Assembly: GCF_030734285.1 (NCBI RefSeq)
Contig: NZ_CP132294.1
Span: 3,906,001-3,970,000 of the forward strand
Origin: Natronococcus sp. AD-5
GTDB taxonomy: Archaea > Halobacteriota > Halobacteria > Halobacteriales > Natrialbaceae
DNA length: 64,000 nt
Direction: 5' to 3'
The stretch's first letter is position 1. Each line of letters begins with the position of its first letter. The notes under the pieces were generated by a model. It was not told the origin of the DNA. It ran no database searches and worked only from the letters and a program-made list of their open reading frames with translations. The position numbers and the translations under genes are program-made. Below, piece after piece: positions 18,261 to 27,214 of this stretch.

Positions 18261-19166
18261 ATGGATTTTGAACAGTACTTTCCTCTAATCAGACAATGGC
18301 TTGTGGATCACGGATTTCAACTTAGTAGCCGTGAATGGGCCTCACTCGCTTGGATAGCAATCATTGCTGCCGGCATTATCTATCTTGGAGCAACTAACTC
18401 AAGATTTCGACATAGACTAATTGATCTATTTAAAGCAACTTTCTTCTCGAAACTCGTTTATCTCTGGATCGCATATGCTCTCTGGATAGCGCTGTTCATC
18501 CTTCTCGCGGACTATTTCGGGTACTGGCAGCCAACACTGACCAAAGCGACGCTTGTGTGGTCAGCAACCGTTGAGATTAGCACTTTGGCTGGGTTCACTG
18601 AGGTGCAGAATTTAGGATACTTCAAGTCTGCAGCATTAAACCTATTTCAAGCAGCGATAATTTTTGAATACTTCTTAGGTTTCGCCACTTTCCCAATCTG
18701 GGTGGAATTTCCTCTCCAATTCATTATTTTCTTCTTTTTAGTGGCACCGATCATCGCATCCGACTACCAACAGCGGTGGAACCTGATCTTGCTCGGATTT
18801 TTCATTTTGCTTCTACTGGCTATGGTTATCAATTCTGTTCTGACGGTTTACACTGCAACCAATCTGGACTGGGAATTGATTCTCAGACAGATTTCCTTGC
18901 CCGTAATACTAACTCTCTGGGTGCTAGTGCTGGTCCTGCCATTGTCGATATATGCGGCGTATGAAGTGGTATTTGGGAAAATGGCTATTCTACGGAACAA
19001 AGAGAGCGGGTTGTGGAAGGCGAAATTAGGGCTCCTGCTGGCACTTAGACACCATCTCAAATACATTAGGGAGGCAAAGAAGGGCGGAGCAGAAGTTACA
19101 CGTGCTGCTCGTGCAGACACAGTTAGGGCCGCTTATAGAGAGACACGGAAGCTAGTTGACGAGTAG
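18261..19166 (+). CDS. Hypothetical multi-pass membrane protein
   Basis: A 301-residue protein with about seven hydrophobic segments between residues 20 and 235 and a basic, Lys/Arg-rich cytoplasmic C-terminus (about residue 250 to the end). No family is recognised. Composition is more AT-rich than in the core genes. The IS5-type end at 18236 lies just upstream, so its original promoter may have been displaced. The ATG at 18261 is preferred over an in-frame GTG at 18249. Confidence 0.7.
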   Translation: MDFEQYFPLIRQWLVDHGFQLSSREWASLAWIAIIAAGIIYLGATNSRFRHRLIDLFKATFFSKLVYLWIAYALWIALFILLADYFGYWQPTLTKATLVWSATVEISTLAGFTEVQNLGYFKSAALNLFQAAIIFEYFLGFATFPIWVEFPLQFIIFFFLVAPIIASDYQQRWNLILLGFFILLLLAMVINSVLTVYTATNLDWELILRQISLPVILTLWVLVLVLPLSIYAAYEVVFGKMAILRNKESGLWKAKLGLLLALRHHLKYIREAKKGGAEVTRAARADTVRAAYRETRKLVDE

Positions 19167-19212
19167 GATTTGTACCGTCGACTCAGCTCAGTTCAAGTTA
19201 GTCGCCGGAAAA

Positions 19213-19899
19213 TCACTTTCGGTCAGCACGTTCAAATTCGTCGATAATCGTCCCTTCGTCTGGCTTCAAGAGATACGGCTCGAGGCTCTGATAATCGTCC
19301 CAACCGCCGACTTCCATCACGACTCGTGGATTCATCCGTTCCCGAACGAGCATTGTATGAGCGAAGTATCGGCGAAGGTCGTGCGAAGAGATCTTAAGAT
19401 AATCGTCGTCGTCCATAGCATCTGCTGCTCGCTTTGCTACTCGTTTCACGATCCGTTGAACCGTCCGGGGTGAAACGTTCACTAAAGGAATGTCAGGCGC
19501 TATCTCATGCTCACGAACGTAGCGGCGGATCGATCGCTCGAGGATGATTGGCAAATAGGCATCACGCGCTTTGCCACCGTTTCCTGTGGTGTCTTTCCCC
19601 TGCCTCACGCGAAAGAAATGGTACTCCTCATCGTCGCGATCGTAGGATCGGATGTCTTTCGGCCGGACTTGTGGAATCTCGAAGGACCGGAGACCGCACT
19701 CGGCACCGAGTCGAATCACGAGACCGTCACGATATCCGGCGTGGTCGCGGAGCTGTGCATAGTCGGTATCTGTGAGCCATACTTTCGGCCGTGGTTGGTC
19801 GACTGATTCGTGTTCCGTTGTGGTGGCCCTGTTGAAACCCTTAGAACATGATAGATTTGGCACCCTCCGCGGTAAGTACAGGCGGAGTAGGTAACACAT
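19213..19899 (-). CDS. Tyrosine recombinase, start region replaced by a mobile element
   Basis: A site-specific integrase with catalytic Arg in CGLRSFEIPQVRPKDI, the HDLRRYFAHTMLVRER box (His-x-x-Arg), Gly-Gly-Trp and a terminal EPYL tyrosine. Such haloarchaeal recombinases lack a long N-terminal domain. Family-like sequence starts at about TTTEHESVDQPR (19822); immediately upstream lies the IS5-type end at 19825. The only ATG (19899) is inside that element and adds about 25 unrelated residues. The gene is either expressed from the element or inactivated at its 5' end. Confidence 0.75.
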   Translation of the reverse strand: MCYLLRLYLPRRVPNLSCSKGFNRATTTEHESVDQPRPKVWLTDTDYAQLRDHAGYRDGLVIRLGAECGLRSFEIPQVRPKDIRSYDRDDEEYHFFRVRQGKDTTGNGGKARDAYLPIILERSIRRYVREHEIAPDIPLVNVSPRTVQRIVKRVAKRAADAMDDDDYLKISSHDLRRYFAHTMLVRERMNPRVVMEVGGWDDYQSLEPYLLKPDEGTIIDEFERADRK

Positions 19900-20745
19900 C
19901 AGTGATCTGTCTCACTGATAGCTGTCAAGAGCAGCGTGTTGGGTGAAGAGAGTGTATTCCGACAACAGTCATTGTACCTCCAATGTAACTGTCTGTATGA
20001 AGAAGGCTGCTATCGACGACGTAGAGCCAGATAACTTGGGCACGAATAGTTCCCATCGAAAACTATCCGATGCCGTGGAAACTTCTGAGTTGACACTCAA
20101 TCACTACAGTCTCGCCCCCGGAGAGGGTTTCCCCGGCGGTCTGCATGCCCACATGGATCAAGAGGAAGTGTTCGCTATTCTTGAGGGGGAAGCCACTTTC
20201 GAGACGATGGACGGCGCGGTTACTGTTAGGAAAGGAGAAGTGATTCGCTTTTCCCCCGGTGAGTTTCAGTCTGGTGAAAATGAGTCCGACGAGGTACTGG
20301 TGGCTCTAGCCTTAGGCGCGCCTCGTGAGACTTCAGATATACGAATTCCTGCTAACTGCCCAGAGTGTGATCACGGCGATCTACGTGTGAACACTGATGA
20401 TGCTGGCATTTTCTTCGTTTGTCCTTCGTGTAACAGCAAGTATGTCCCGCGAGACTGTCCTCACTGTAATCACGCCAACTTGTCTATCACTCGGAAACAC
20501 GGGCGCACGGTAACTGTATGTCAAAAATGCGAATCAGTATTTGAGAACCCCCCCTCGAAGATTAGATATCTACGCGGTTAGCACCCCCGTCCTCAGGACC
20601 ATTATCTGTCCGACACATCCTGTCTTCAGTGCAGCTCAATAACCTCTCCTGTTATCCGACAAAAGTAGACGCGTTAGGTTCGCACGTGTAGTGATCAGTA
20701 GATTCACGTGAATAAGTCTCTAAAGAAGAGGATTTCAACAGAGCC
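19825..20745. mobile_element. IS5-ended element carrying a cupin gene and no transposase
   Basis: GGCCCTGTTGAAACCC (19825-19840) and GATTTCAACAGAGCC (20731-20745) are inverted ends of the IS5 type seen at 18236 and 15469. The 921-bp interval is close to normal IS size, but it encodes a cupin/zinc-ribbon protein (19997-20581) instead of a transposase. It sits at the 5' end of an integrase gene. No clear target duplication is seen, so two unrelated ends flanking a gene is an alternative. Confidence 0.6.
19997..20581 (+). CDS. Cupin protein with two zinc ribbons
   Basis: A 194-residue protein. Residues 20-110 are a cupin barrel (HYSLAPGEGFPGGLHAHMDQ, then EEVFAILEGEATFET and FSPGEFQSG) with metal-ligand-type His and Glu residues. 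Residues 120-194 hold CPEC/CPSC and CPHC/CQKC pairs, two zinc ribbons. It is related to the cupin at 41552, which has a shorter zinc tail. The ATG at 19997 aligns with that relative (KKAAIDDVE against EHVRIDDVE). It lies inside an IS5-ended segment, so it may be a passenger gene. Ligand and role are unknown. Confidence 0.8.
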   Translation: MKKAAIDDVEPDNLGTNSSHRKLSDAVETSELTLNHYSLAPGEGFPGGLHAHMDQEEVFAILEGEATFETMDGAVTVRKGEVIRFSPGEFQSGENESDEVLVALALGAPRETSDIRIPANCPECDHGDLRVNTDDAGIFFVCPSCNSKYVPRDCPHCNHANLSITRKHGRTVTVCQKCESVFENPPSKIRYLRG

Positions 20746-20757
20746 AATTATTGTTGT

Positions 20758-20902
20758 AACAGAACGTGCCACGAGACTCGAGGCTCACGATGAGATCGAG
20801 GGAGATTCCTGATACGTTCTGGAGTACTACCGCGTTGCTGATGGGTTTGCCTGTGATCCAGTGTCTATTGACGGTGGGATGGCGATCCAGAAACCCGAGT
20901 AA
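20758..20902 (+). pseudogene. Unidentified gene fragment with an in-frame stop
   Basis: The frame reads VTERATRLEAHDEIEGDS, a TGA, then YVLEYYRVADGFACDPVSID and GGMAIQKPE before a TAA. Codon use and composition look haloarchaeal, and the two halves are in the same frame, suggesting one point mutation. No start is visible. The remaining bases to 21013 are AT-rich and hold no gene. Confidence 0.4.
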
Positions 20903-21013
20903 TTTTTTCTGTAGCTGGTTATGGATATTCCTGCATTCTGAATTTTATTATATTTATAATTTATTGACGACTTTCATTATATTTATTGGTAACACCAGAA
21001 TATCTGTTTGAGA

Positions 21014-22624
21014 ATGGTAGACAATAACAAGCAACCGTCAAGTCAGTGGTCACGTACCCGTCGTAGCTATCTCAAAAGTGTCACCGGTGGCAGTGTTACA
21101 ATGCTCGGGTTTGGTAGTGCTAGCGCACATGCCTCGGAAGAGCAGATAGATTCCGCGGAAAAAGACAGTGAAATCATTTTCACCCCGACGACAGTTCTAG
21201 CGGAGCGAATCCGTACAGGTGAACTCTCACCGGTCAGGGTCGTCGACGCGTTCCTTGCACGGATCGAGGAGCGAAACGACGAATTGAACGCGTTCATTAC
21301 GTTGTTTCCAGAACAAGCTCGAGCAGATGCACGAGAGGCAGAACGTGCGATCGAACGTGGAGACGACCTTGGACCGTTACACGGCATCCCGTTCGCCATC
21401 AAGGACCGGCAGAAGCTCGAGGGGGTCCGCTTTACCGATGGATTCCTCGCATTCAAGGACCAGATTGCAGAGGAAACTGATTCCGAGGTGCAAGCATTTC
21501 TCGATGCGGGAGCGATTCCAGTCGGGAAGACGAACACACCTGAAGGGGGGTACATGGGTAAGACGGATAATCTGCTTATCGGTCCGACACCGACACCGTT
21601 TGATCTCGATTTGAATGCAGGCGGCTCTTCCGGCGGGAGTGCCGCCGCGGTCGCAGACGGTATGCTGCCGTTCGCAACGGGGACTGACGGGGCTGGGTCG
21701 ATTCGTATCCCCGCATCGTTTACTGGTACTTACGGACTATTCCCTCGAATCGAGGATCCTGGGGAATTCGGAACCGGCAATACGTACTTCCAGCCGAGTA
21801 TTTCGACTCGGACTGTTGCAGACACTGCTCTTACCCTGTCGGTGATGTATGGCGATGATGAAGAGGCAACGGATTACCAGGCTGCGCTCACAGACGATGT
21901 TGAAGGGGTTTCGATCGGCTACGATCCTGGGCTAAGCACCTATCCTGTCGATCAGCGCGTTCGAGATGTCGTTGATGATTCAGTCGACACGATCACTGCG
22001 GAGGGAGCAACTGTCGAAGTGACCGAGGTCGACCTCGGACAAAGCTATGAGGAGTTCATCGAAGCCGTCTGGATTGTGTGGACCACCTCGTATGCGGAGT
22101 TAGCGAAGACCTTTGCTGAGGAGGACGGCGTCGATGCACTCGGTGCGGATCGAGAACTCTTCCCGGAGACATTAGTGGATATTATCGAAACTGGATGTGA
22201 GTATCTTGATGAGAACGGAGACATTCGTGATGAACCGCTGGCGAAAACAATTGAGGCGCGTTCTCAAGCGTACGCTGGTCTCCAGGTGGCGCTAAGGGAG
22301 TACGATCTTATCGCTACCCCGACGTTGTCAGTTCCCCCGTTCCCAAACGATATTCTCGGTCCAACTGAAGTCGAGGGCGTCGACATTCATCCAATCGTCG
22401 GCTGGTTAATCACGACTGTGTGTAATATGACCGGCCATCCGGCGGCATCCATTCCGGCGGGGCTGACCGACAAAGGGACGCCGGTTGGTCTCCAACTCAT
22501 CGGCCCGTCTTATGATGATCGAACAATCGTTGCCGCAAGTGCCGCCTATGAACGAGTGAACCCGTGGCACGACGACTATCCCTGGCAACAGAGAGGCAAT
22601 AGCCTACATGTTTGTGATCGTTAA
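21014..22624 (+). CDS. Tat-exported amidase (amidase signature family)
   Basis: A 536-residue amidase-signature hydrolase. The Ser-cisSer-Lys triad is visible: Lys130 in PFAIKDRQ, the Gly/Ser motif GGSSGGSAAAVADG (Ser205/206) and Ser229 in GTDGAGSIRIPAS. An N-terminal twin-arginine signal (TRRSYLKSVTGGSVTMLGFG) predicts export. The substrate, an amide or aryl/peptide amide, cannot be told. ATG at 21014 is chosen over an upstream TTG. The AT-rich leader provides TATA-like sequence. No operon partner. Confidence 0.9.
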   Translation: MVDNNKQPSSQWSRTRRSYLKSVTGGSVTMLGFGSASAHASEEQIDSAEKDSEIIFTPTTVLAERIRTGELSPVRVVDAFLARIEERNDELNAFITLFPEQARADAREAERAIERGDDLGPLHGIPFAIKDRQKLEGVRFTDGFLAFKDQIAEETDSEVQAFLDAGAIPVGKTNTPEGGYMGKTDNLLIGPTPTPFDLDLNAGGSSGGSAAAVADGMLPFATGTDGAGSIRIPASFTGTYGLFPRIEDPGEFGTGNTYFQPSISTRTVADTALTLSVMYGDDEEATDYQAALTDDVEGVSIGYDPGLSTYPVDQRVRDVVDDSVDTITAEGATVEVTEVDLGQSYEEFIEAVWIVWTTSYAELAKTFAEEDGVDALGADRELFPETLVDIIETGCEYLDENGDIRDEPLAKTIEARSQAYAGLQVALREYDLIATPTLSVPPFPNDILGPTEVEGVDIHPIVGWLITTVCNMTGHPAASIPAGLTDKGTPVGLQLIGPSYDDRTIVAASAAYERVNPWHDDYPWQQRGNSLHVCDR

Positions 22625-22786
22625 CATCAAGCCTCAATCGCCTCTCGAAGCGGCAGGGTGAGGAGTAGTCGCGACCGTATCCGAGGACTGATCTCGTGAA
22701 CTTTAAAAATAGGTCTCTGGTGAATCATAGATCACTCCGCGACAGGATACTCGATCATAGTCTCAAGACTGCATCTTTGACTCTAA

Positions 22787-22912
22787 TCACTCTCGAGGAT
22801 TACTGAGGTTCTGCATTGGACCCGCACATCGTGGACAAGTCAGCGTATGCTCAGCTCTAACTCGATGGTTACATACTACACATTCGTACAGGTTCGTGGT
22901 GATATTGGTCAT
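22787..22912 (-). CDS. Rubrerythrin-like zinc-ribbon microprotein
   Basis: A 41-residue protein, MTNITTNLYECVVCNHRVRA then EHTLTCPRCAGPMQNLSNPRE. Two CxxC knuckles 16 residues apart form a zinc ribbon, and the YEC..C...CP.CGG.MQN pattern matches small haloarchaeal proteins annotated as rubrerythrin-like. They probably bind zinc or iron, with unknown function. It is monocistronic, with an AT-rich upstream region. Confidence 0.75.
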   Translation of the reverse strand: MTNITTNLYECVVCNHRVRAEHTLTCPRCAGPMQNLSNPRE

Positions 22913-23426
22913 TATTTGTTGTTCTTTGTAGTCTATTCTACGTGTTCTACGCAAATAAAAGAATTGTTAGCAGAACTGTTCGATTCGGTCCCACTGGACG
23001 GTTAAAACTTGTGGCGTGCTGATCAGGACTGACCTGAGAGCATCTAATGCCGAGGAGGCAACGGCCAAGTCGGTTCTCGGGCAAGTTTGATGAACAAGTA
23101 TACAACCAAGATCTATCGCACACCAGCCGCTCAGAAGGAATAAGAGCAGGTTTATCGACCTCTCGCAAAAAGGCGGATTAGGGGTGGGGATTGGGGACTC
23201 TCGTTCTCGCAATCAACGCTCGAATTCCGCCAGGGGGGATTGGGAGTGCGATGGATGATGGCAGCTCCACTATGGTTGCACGGAGCGGCCGTACCTGGTG
23301 TGGTCACGTGCCGGTAGCACGTGACGTCTACCTATCTGATCCGGTTTCATATTAACCGGCGAGCTCGATCCCAGTGTGTGGGAATGGCACTGCCAGTTCT
23401 GAGGGGTGAATAATAGACCGACCAGA
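22913..23426. other. Intergenic stretch with a strong hairpin
   Basis: About 510 bases with no gene I can support. The only clear structure is the palindrome described at 23303-23325. Short overlapping minus-strand frames near 22950-23210 look like chance. Confidence 0.5.
23303..23325. terminator. Perfect 9-bp hairpin
   Basis: GTCACGTGC (23303-23311), loop CGGTA, then GCACGTGAC (23317-23325). It may be a terminator or a protein-binding palindrome (each arm contains CACGTG). It lies about 100 bp past the 3' end of the recombinase fragment at 23427-23792, in the direction of that gene's transcription. Confidence 0.45.
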
Positions 23427-23792
23427 TCACTCGTTTTCAAAAACCTCAGCAGTCACCTCGGTCAACTCACTCGCTTCGATATGGGCGTACATCTGTGATG
23501 AGGTCCGCGGGTCGGCGTGCCGGAGCACTCGTTGTGCTGCCGCCGCGCCATGCTCGCGATAGATGGCTTCACCGACGCCACGCCGTGCACCGTGTGGTTT
23601 CAAGTACTCGCCGTCGACGTTGAGGTCGGCCTCGTCGCACAGCCGTTTCAGGACCGAGCGCCCGCCGTTCGTCGAGAGCAACGGCGAGACCACTCCGTGT
23701 TGTCGCTGTAACTCGAGGGGCCCGCCCTCGGATGGGTCGGCGTCGTCCGGAAACGTCCCGTACAGCGAGGGCGCGTGACTCGTCACGAACAA
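23427..23792 (-). pseudogene. Tyrosine recombinase, C-terminal fragment
   Basis: About 121 codons containing LKPHGARRGVGEAIYREHG (the His-x-x-Arg box) and RVLRHADPRTSSQMYAHIEA (catalytic Tyr). The first Arg box and the whole N-terminal half are missing, so it is a truncated integrase/XerC-like gene. It is not the same subtype as the recombinases at 19213 and 38693. Confidence 0.8.
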
Positions 23793-23966
23793 ACGTGAAC
23801 GGGAGCGACTGTAGAAGAAATTCGATCGCTCCTCGAGGTGATTGGAGAAGAGATAACCGACACTCCAATTTTGAGACTAAGATTGATAAAATTAAATAAT
23901 ATCAAATATTCTCGTGTTATGAAAGGATAGGTATTATGTGGTACCACGTGGATTAGGGAACTTAAC

Positions 23967-24914
23967 ATGGCTAACGATAACAACCATTATAGTTCCGTGT
24001 CGAGGAAAATCCACGACGGCATATCCCGTCGTCGTGTCCTCTCAACGGTGGCAGTCGTCGCCGTCGCGAGCGGGACTGCAAGTCTTGCCAGTGGACAGGA
24101 AGACAACGAGATCGAATTAGCGGGGTCCACGGGCGGTTGGGAAGGCGTCGCCCCAGCCGAGATCGAAGGTGAAGAAAATCCCACGCTCACTTTAGAGCCT
24201 GGTGAAGAGTATACAGTCACATGGGCAAATGAGGATGGTCAACCGCATAACTTCGTTATCGAGACCGAGGACGATGAGCATCTGGTAGAGACAGAGATTA
24301 TTAGCGAAGGCAATCAGACCGTCGAGTTCACGGCAACCGAAGATATGGCTGAGTACTACTGTGAGGTCCACCCCGATTCGATGCAGGGGGACATCCAGCT
24401 TGCCGACGATACTACCGAAGAACCAGCAGAGGACGAAAACGAGGACGAACCAGCAGAAGCCGAAGCGGAAGACGAGGAGTCTTCGATCGAGTTCCCACGA
24501 GAGTATCACGCGCATCTACTGGGGGACCCCCATGGCGTGGAGACAGAAGCGTCGGGAGAGGCGAGGTTCTCTGTCAACGAGGATGGAACAGAAGCTGACT
24601 ACGAAGTGACTGTGGAAAATATTTGCAACGTCACACAGGCGCATATCCACCTCGGCACAGAAGGCGAGGACGGTCCGGTCGTTGTCTGGCTCTATCCCGA
24701 AGAGGGAATGGAACCAGAACTCCTCGAAGGACAGTTCTCTGGCACGCTCGCAGAGGGAACGATTACCGCGGACGATTTCGTCGGCGAGTGGGAGGACACT
24801 GACTTCGCGGATGCCGTTGCAACCTTTGAGGAGGAAGGCGCCTATGTCAACGTTCACACGGAGGAACACCCCGACGGCGAGATTCGCGGCCAGACCCTCC
24901 CCCCACACGAATAA
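23967..24914 (+). CDS. Halocyanin-like cupredoxin fused to a CHRD domain
   Basis: A 315-residue exported protein. Twin-arginine signal: ISRRRVLSTVAVVAVASG (residues 19-36). The blue-copper domain spans residues 45-148, with ligands His94 (GQPHNF), Cys132, His135 and Met139 (YYCEVHPDSM). An acidic Glu-rich linker (150-175) follows, then a CHRD domain (185-315; YHAHLLG, AHIHLG, NVHTEEHPDGEIRGQ). Cupredoxins of this type are membrane-side electron carriers; CHRD domains are extracellular and of unclear function. All copper ligands are present, so the protein should be functional. Confidence 0.9.
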   Translation: MANDNNHYSSVSRKIHDGISRRRVLSTVAVVAVASGTASLASGQEDNEIELAGSTGGWEGVAPAEIEGEENPTLTLEPGEEYTVTWANEDGQPHNFVIETEDDEHLVETEIISEGNQTVEFTATEDMAEYYCEVHPDSMQGDIQLADDTTEEPAEDENEDEPAEAEAEDEESSIEFPREYHAHLLGDPHGVETEASGEARFSVNEDGTEADYEVTVENICNVTQAHIHLGTEGEDGPVVVWLYPEEGMEPELLEGQFSGTLAEGTITADDFVGEWEDTDFADAVATFEEEGAYVNVHTEEHPDGEIRGQTLPPHE

Positions 24915-25335
24915 CTAAGCGACAAACCTCACGTGGGTGCTATTTTCTCTGTTCGCGAGCGCGACCGGGTTGAGCAGTGGCCCGAAGCTCGAATCCGCAA
25001 ACACTGGCGAGAAATACAGTGTGCTCGACGTGCATGGGGGCTGACGAGTGAGTCTCGAACTCGCCGATGCCCTGGTCACGGGCGTGCCGTTGGACGCCGG
25101 ACAGACGGCCCGGTATGACGTCTGCGGTGCAACCCTCTGACCGATCGCCGATATCGAGGTCCTCGTGGTGCTCAAGGGCGGCGGCGTCGCGATCGCGGCC
25201 CGACGCTGCCGCCACCTTTCAACAGCGAGGGAGTCCCGCCGTTCACGGCGGGCGGGAATCGCGTACGCTCTGTTCCGCAACCGGTGTTCTATAGCCGGCC
25301 AACTCCCCCGAATACTTATAATATCTCTTCACCAC

Positions 25336-26574
25336 ATGTGGGATGTGGCATTAAAACGTACCGCCCGCGTCAAACTCGCCATTCCCGACGACCGTCGGGA
25401 CGATCTCAAACGGACGATGTTAACGTTCCGGGAGGTCGCCCAACGGTTCGCCGATCGGGGATGGGAGCGCGACGAGGACGGCTACGTTATTACATCCAGG
25501 ACGCGCCTGCAGTCACTCGTCTACAAACAAATCCGCAAAGACACGGAGTTACACTCGGATTTGTGTATCGGTGCAGTCAATCTCGCATCCGAAAGTCTTC
25601 GGAGCGCGGTCGAACGCATGAAGGCCGATAAACGAGCCGGCAAGCCAACGTTCACCGCCCCGACAATGACGTACAACACCAACGCAGTGTCGTACTTCAC
25701 AGACGGCAACGAATCGGGCTACTGCACGCTCGCAGCCTACGGCGGTCGTGTTCGTGCCGAGTTCGTTTACCCACCCGGCGAAGACTGTCCGCAAGCGCAG
25801 TATCTCGGTGGAGATGAGTGGGAACCGAAGGGCGCGACGCTGCACTACGAACGGGACGACGGCGAGTACTACCTTCACGTCACAGTAGAACGCGACGAGC
25901 CGGAAACGGAGTTGGGAGAAGCCGAGAACGGAACGGTTCTCGGTGTGGATTTAGGTGTGGAGAATATCGCCGTCACAAGCACGGGCACGTTCTTCTCCGG
26001 CGGACTGTTCAATCACCGCCGAGACGAGTACGAACGTATTCGTGGATCGTTGCAACAGACTGGTACGGAGTCGGCACACCGCACGATCGACCAGATGGGG
26101 AATCGAGAACAGCGTTGGAACAACGACGTACTGCATCGGATCTCGAAAGCGTTAGTCCAAGAAGCGATAGCGCACGACTGTTCAGTTATCGCTTTCGAGG
26201 ATCTCACCGACATTCGGGAGCGAATGCCTGGAGCGAAGAAGTTTCACGTCTGGGCGTTCCGACAGCTCTACGAGTACGCCGAGTACAAAGCTGCCGAGTT
26301 CGGTATTCGGACAGAGCAGGTTGATCCGTCGTATACGTCCCAACGCTGTTCAAAGTGCGGAACGACACTCCGCGAGAACCGAACGTCACAAGCGGGCTTT
26401 TGCTGTCAGAAATGTGGCTACGAAGTTCACGCGGACTACAACGCTGCGAAGAACATTGCAACGAAACTACTCCGGTCGGGGCAGAAGTCTCCGTCCGGAG
26501 GGGCGACCAATCAACTCGCCCTGAAGTCGGGAGCGCTGAACGGGAACGGCGATTTCACGCCTGCCTCTCCATAG
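25336..26574 (+). CDS. tnpB: TnpB, RNA-guided nuclease of an IS200/IS605 element
   Basis: A 412-residue TnpB with an intact RuvC-type active site: Asp205 (GVDLGVEN), Glu288 (FEDLTDIRERM) and Asp367 (HADYNAAKN). The zinc ribbon is CSKC (338-341) with the second pair at 357-360. Family knowledge: TnpB cuts DNA guided by a right-end RNA. The ATG at 25336 is the first in-frame start after a TATA-like ACTTATAATA; an earlier reading frame extends upstream but contains the left-end hairpin. Confidence 0.92.
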   Translation: MWDVALKRTARVKLAIPDDRRDDLKRTMLTFREVAQRFADRGWERDEDGYVITSRTRLQSLVYKQIRKDTELHSDLCIGAVNLASESLRSAVERMKADKRAGKPTFTAPTMTYNTNAVSYFTDGNESGYCTLAAYGGRVRAEFVYPPGEDCPQAQYLGGDEWEPKGATLHYERDDGEYYLHVTVERDEPETELGEAENGTVLGVDLGVENIAVTSTGTFFSGGLFNHRRDEYERIRGSLQQTGTESAHRTIDQMGNREQRWNNDVLHRISKALVQEAIAHDCSVIAFEDLTDIRERMPGAKKFHVWAFRQLYEYAEYKAAEFGIRTEQVDPSYTSQRCSKCGTTLRENRTSQAGFCCQKCGYEVHADYNAAKNIATKLLRSGQKSPSGGATNQLALKSGALNGNGDFTPASP

Positions 26575-26628
26575 GCTAGACCGGGAGTTCACCGACAAAC
26601 GCCGGCCTTCAGGCCGGGGAAGTTGATA
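26480..26628 (+). ncRNA. Predicted omegaRNA at the tnpB 3' end
   Basis: In this family the guide RNA (reRNA/omegaRNA) overlaps the tnpB 3' end and runs to the element end. Here the overlapping segment contains GC-rich self-complementary stretches and the terminal hairpin 26602-26617. The guide would start just past the right end. Boundaries are inferred from the family, not seen. Confidence 0.45.
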
Positions 26629-26722
26629 CACGCTTGCGCGACGCGTCGAACGTACGAGTAAGTCTCAGTTCAGTGGTCTCTCCTTCAATCGATTGGTCGT
26701 CGAGTGCGTCATCGACCATCGG

Positions 26723-27214
26723 TTACACCGAACTCCCTACCGCTAGGTGATCTGCGAGGCGGCCCAGGGTCTGCTTCGCGCCGTCGTCGGCGCCGAACTC
26801 CACGGCCTCGTCTAGTTCCTCCGCCGAGGAGAAGCACATCTCCATGGTGAGGTCGGTCTCGCTATCGCCTCGATCGTCGAACGTCACGACGACCCGGAAC
26901 TGCTCGGGGTCGTCGGGCGAGCCGTGCGTGTATGCCAGGCGTTCGGGTTCCTCGACCTCGTCGTATTCGATACGGTTCGGGTACTCGTCGCCGTCGAAGC
27001 CAGTCATCACGAACCGCCACACGCCGCCGGGGCGCACCTCCATCTCGTCCGTCGTGGTCGTGAATCCGTCCGGACCCCACCACTGGTCGACCTGCTTCGG
27101 ATCCGTCCAGGCCTCGAACACCCGCTCGCGTGGTGCGTCGAACGTCCGTCGGATCGTCAGTTGGTTTTCGCTGGTTTCGATTTCGACTTCTGCGTTCGTC
27201 ACGTCGTCTGTCAT
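26723..27214 (-). CDS. SRPBCC (AHSA1-like) domain protein
   Basis: A 163-residue START-like protein: TIRRTFDAPRERVFEAWTDP at residues 18-38, then WWGPDGFTTT and a C-terminal AEELDEAVEFGADDGAKQTL helix. AHSA1-like proteins bind hydrophobic ligands in a deep cavity. It overlaps the upstream DHFR-like gene by 4 bp and is the last of a four-gene operon led by an ArsR repressor. It is similar to the SRPBCC protein at 27810. Confidence 0.9.
   Translation of the reverse strand: MTDDVTNAEVEIETSENQLTIRRTFDAPRERVFEAWTDPKQVDQWWGPDGFTTTTDEMEVRPGGVWRFVMTGFDGDEYPNRIEYDEVEEPERLAYTHGSPDDPEQFRVVVTFDDRGDSETDLTMEMCFSSAEELDEAVEFGADDGAKQTLGRLADHLAVGSSV

Larger units (their letters stand above)
25225..26628 (+). 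mobile_element. TnpB-only IS200/IS605-type element
   Basis: The left side has a hairpin CCCGCCG-TTCA-CGGCGGG (25235-25252), and the right side has CCGGCC-TTCA-GGCCGG (26602-26617) followed by GGGAAGTTGATAC. These subterminal hairpins flank a single tnpB gene. No tnpA (Y1 transposase) is present, so it needs help in trans. Exact ends are estimates. The 24915-25225 part of the upstream gap holds no gene I can support. Confidence 0.75.

Noticed and set aside
20766-21011. An 81-codon frame upstream of the amidase
   Set aside because: Runs into the AT-rich promoter and is out of frame with the recognisable fragment at 20758-20902.
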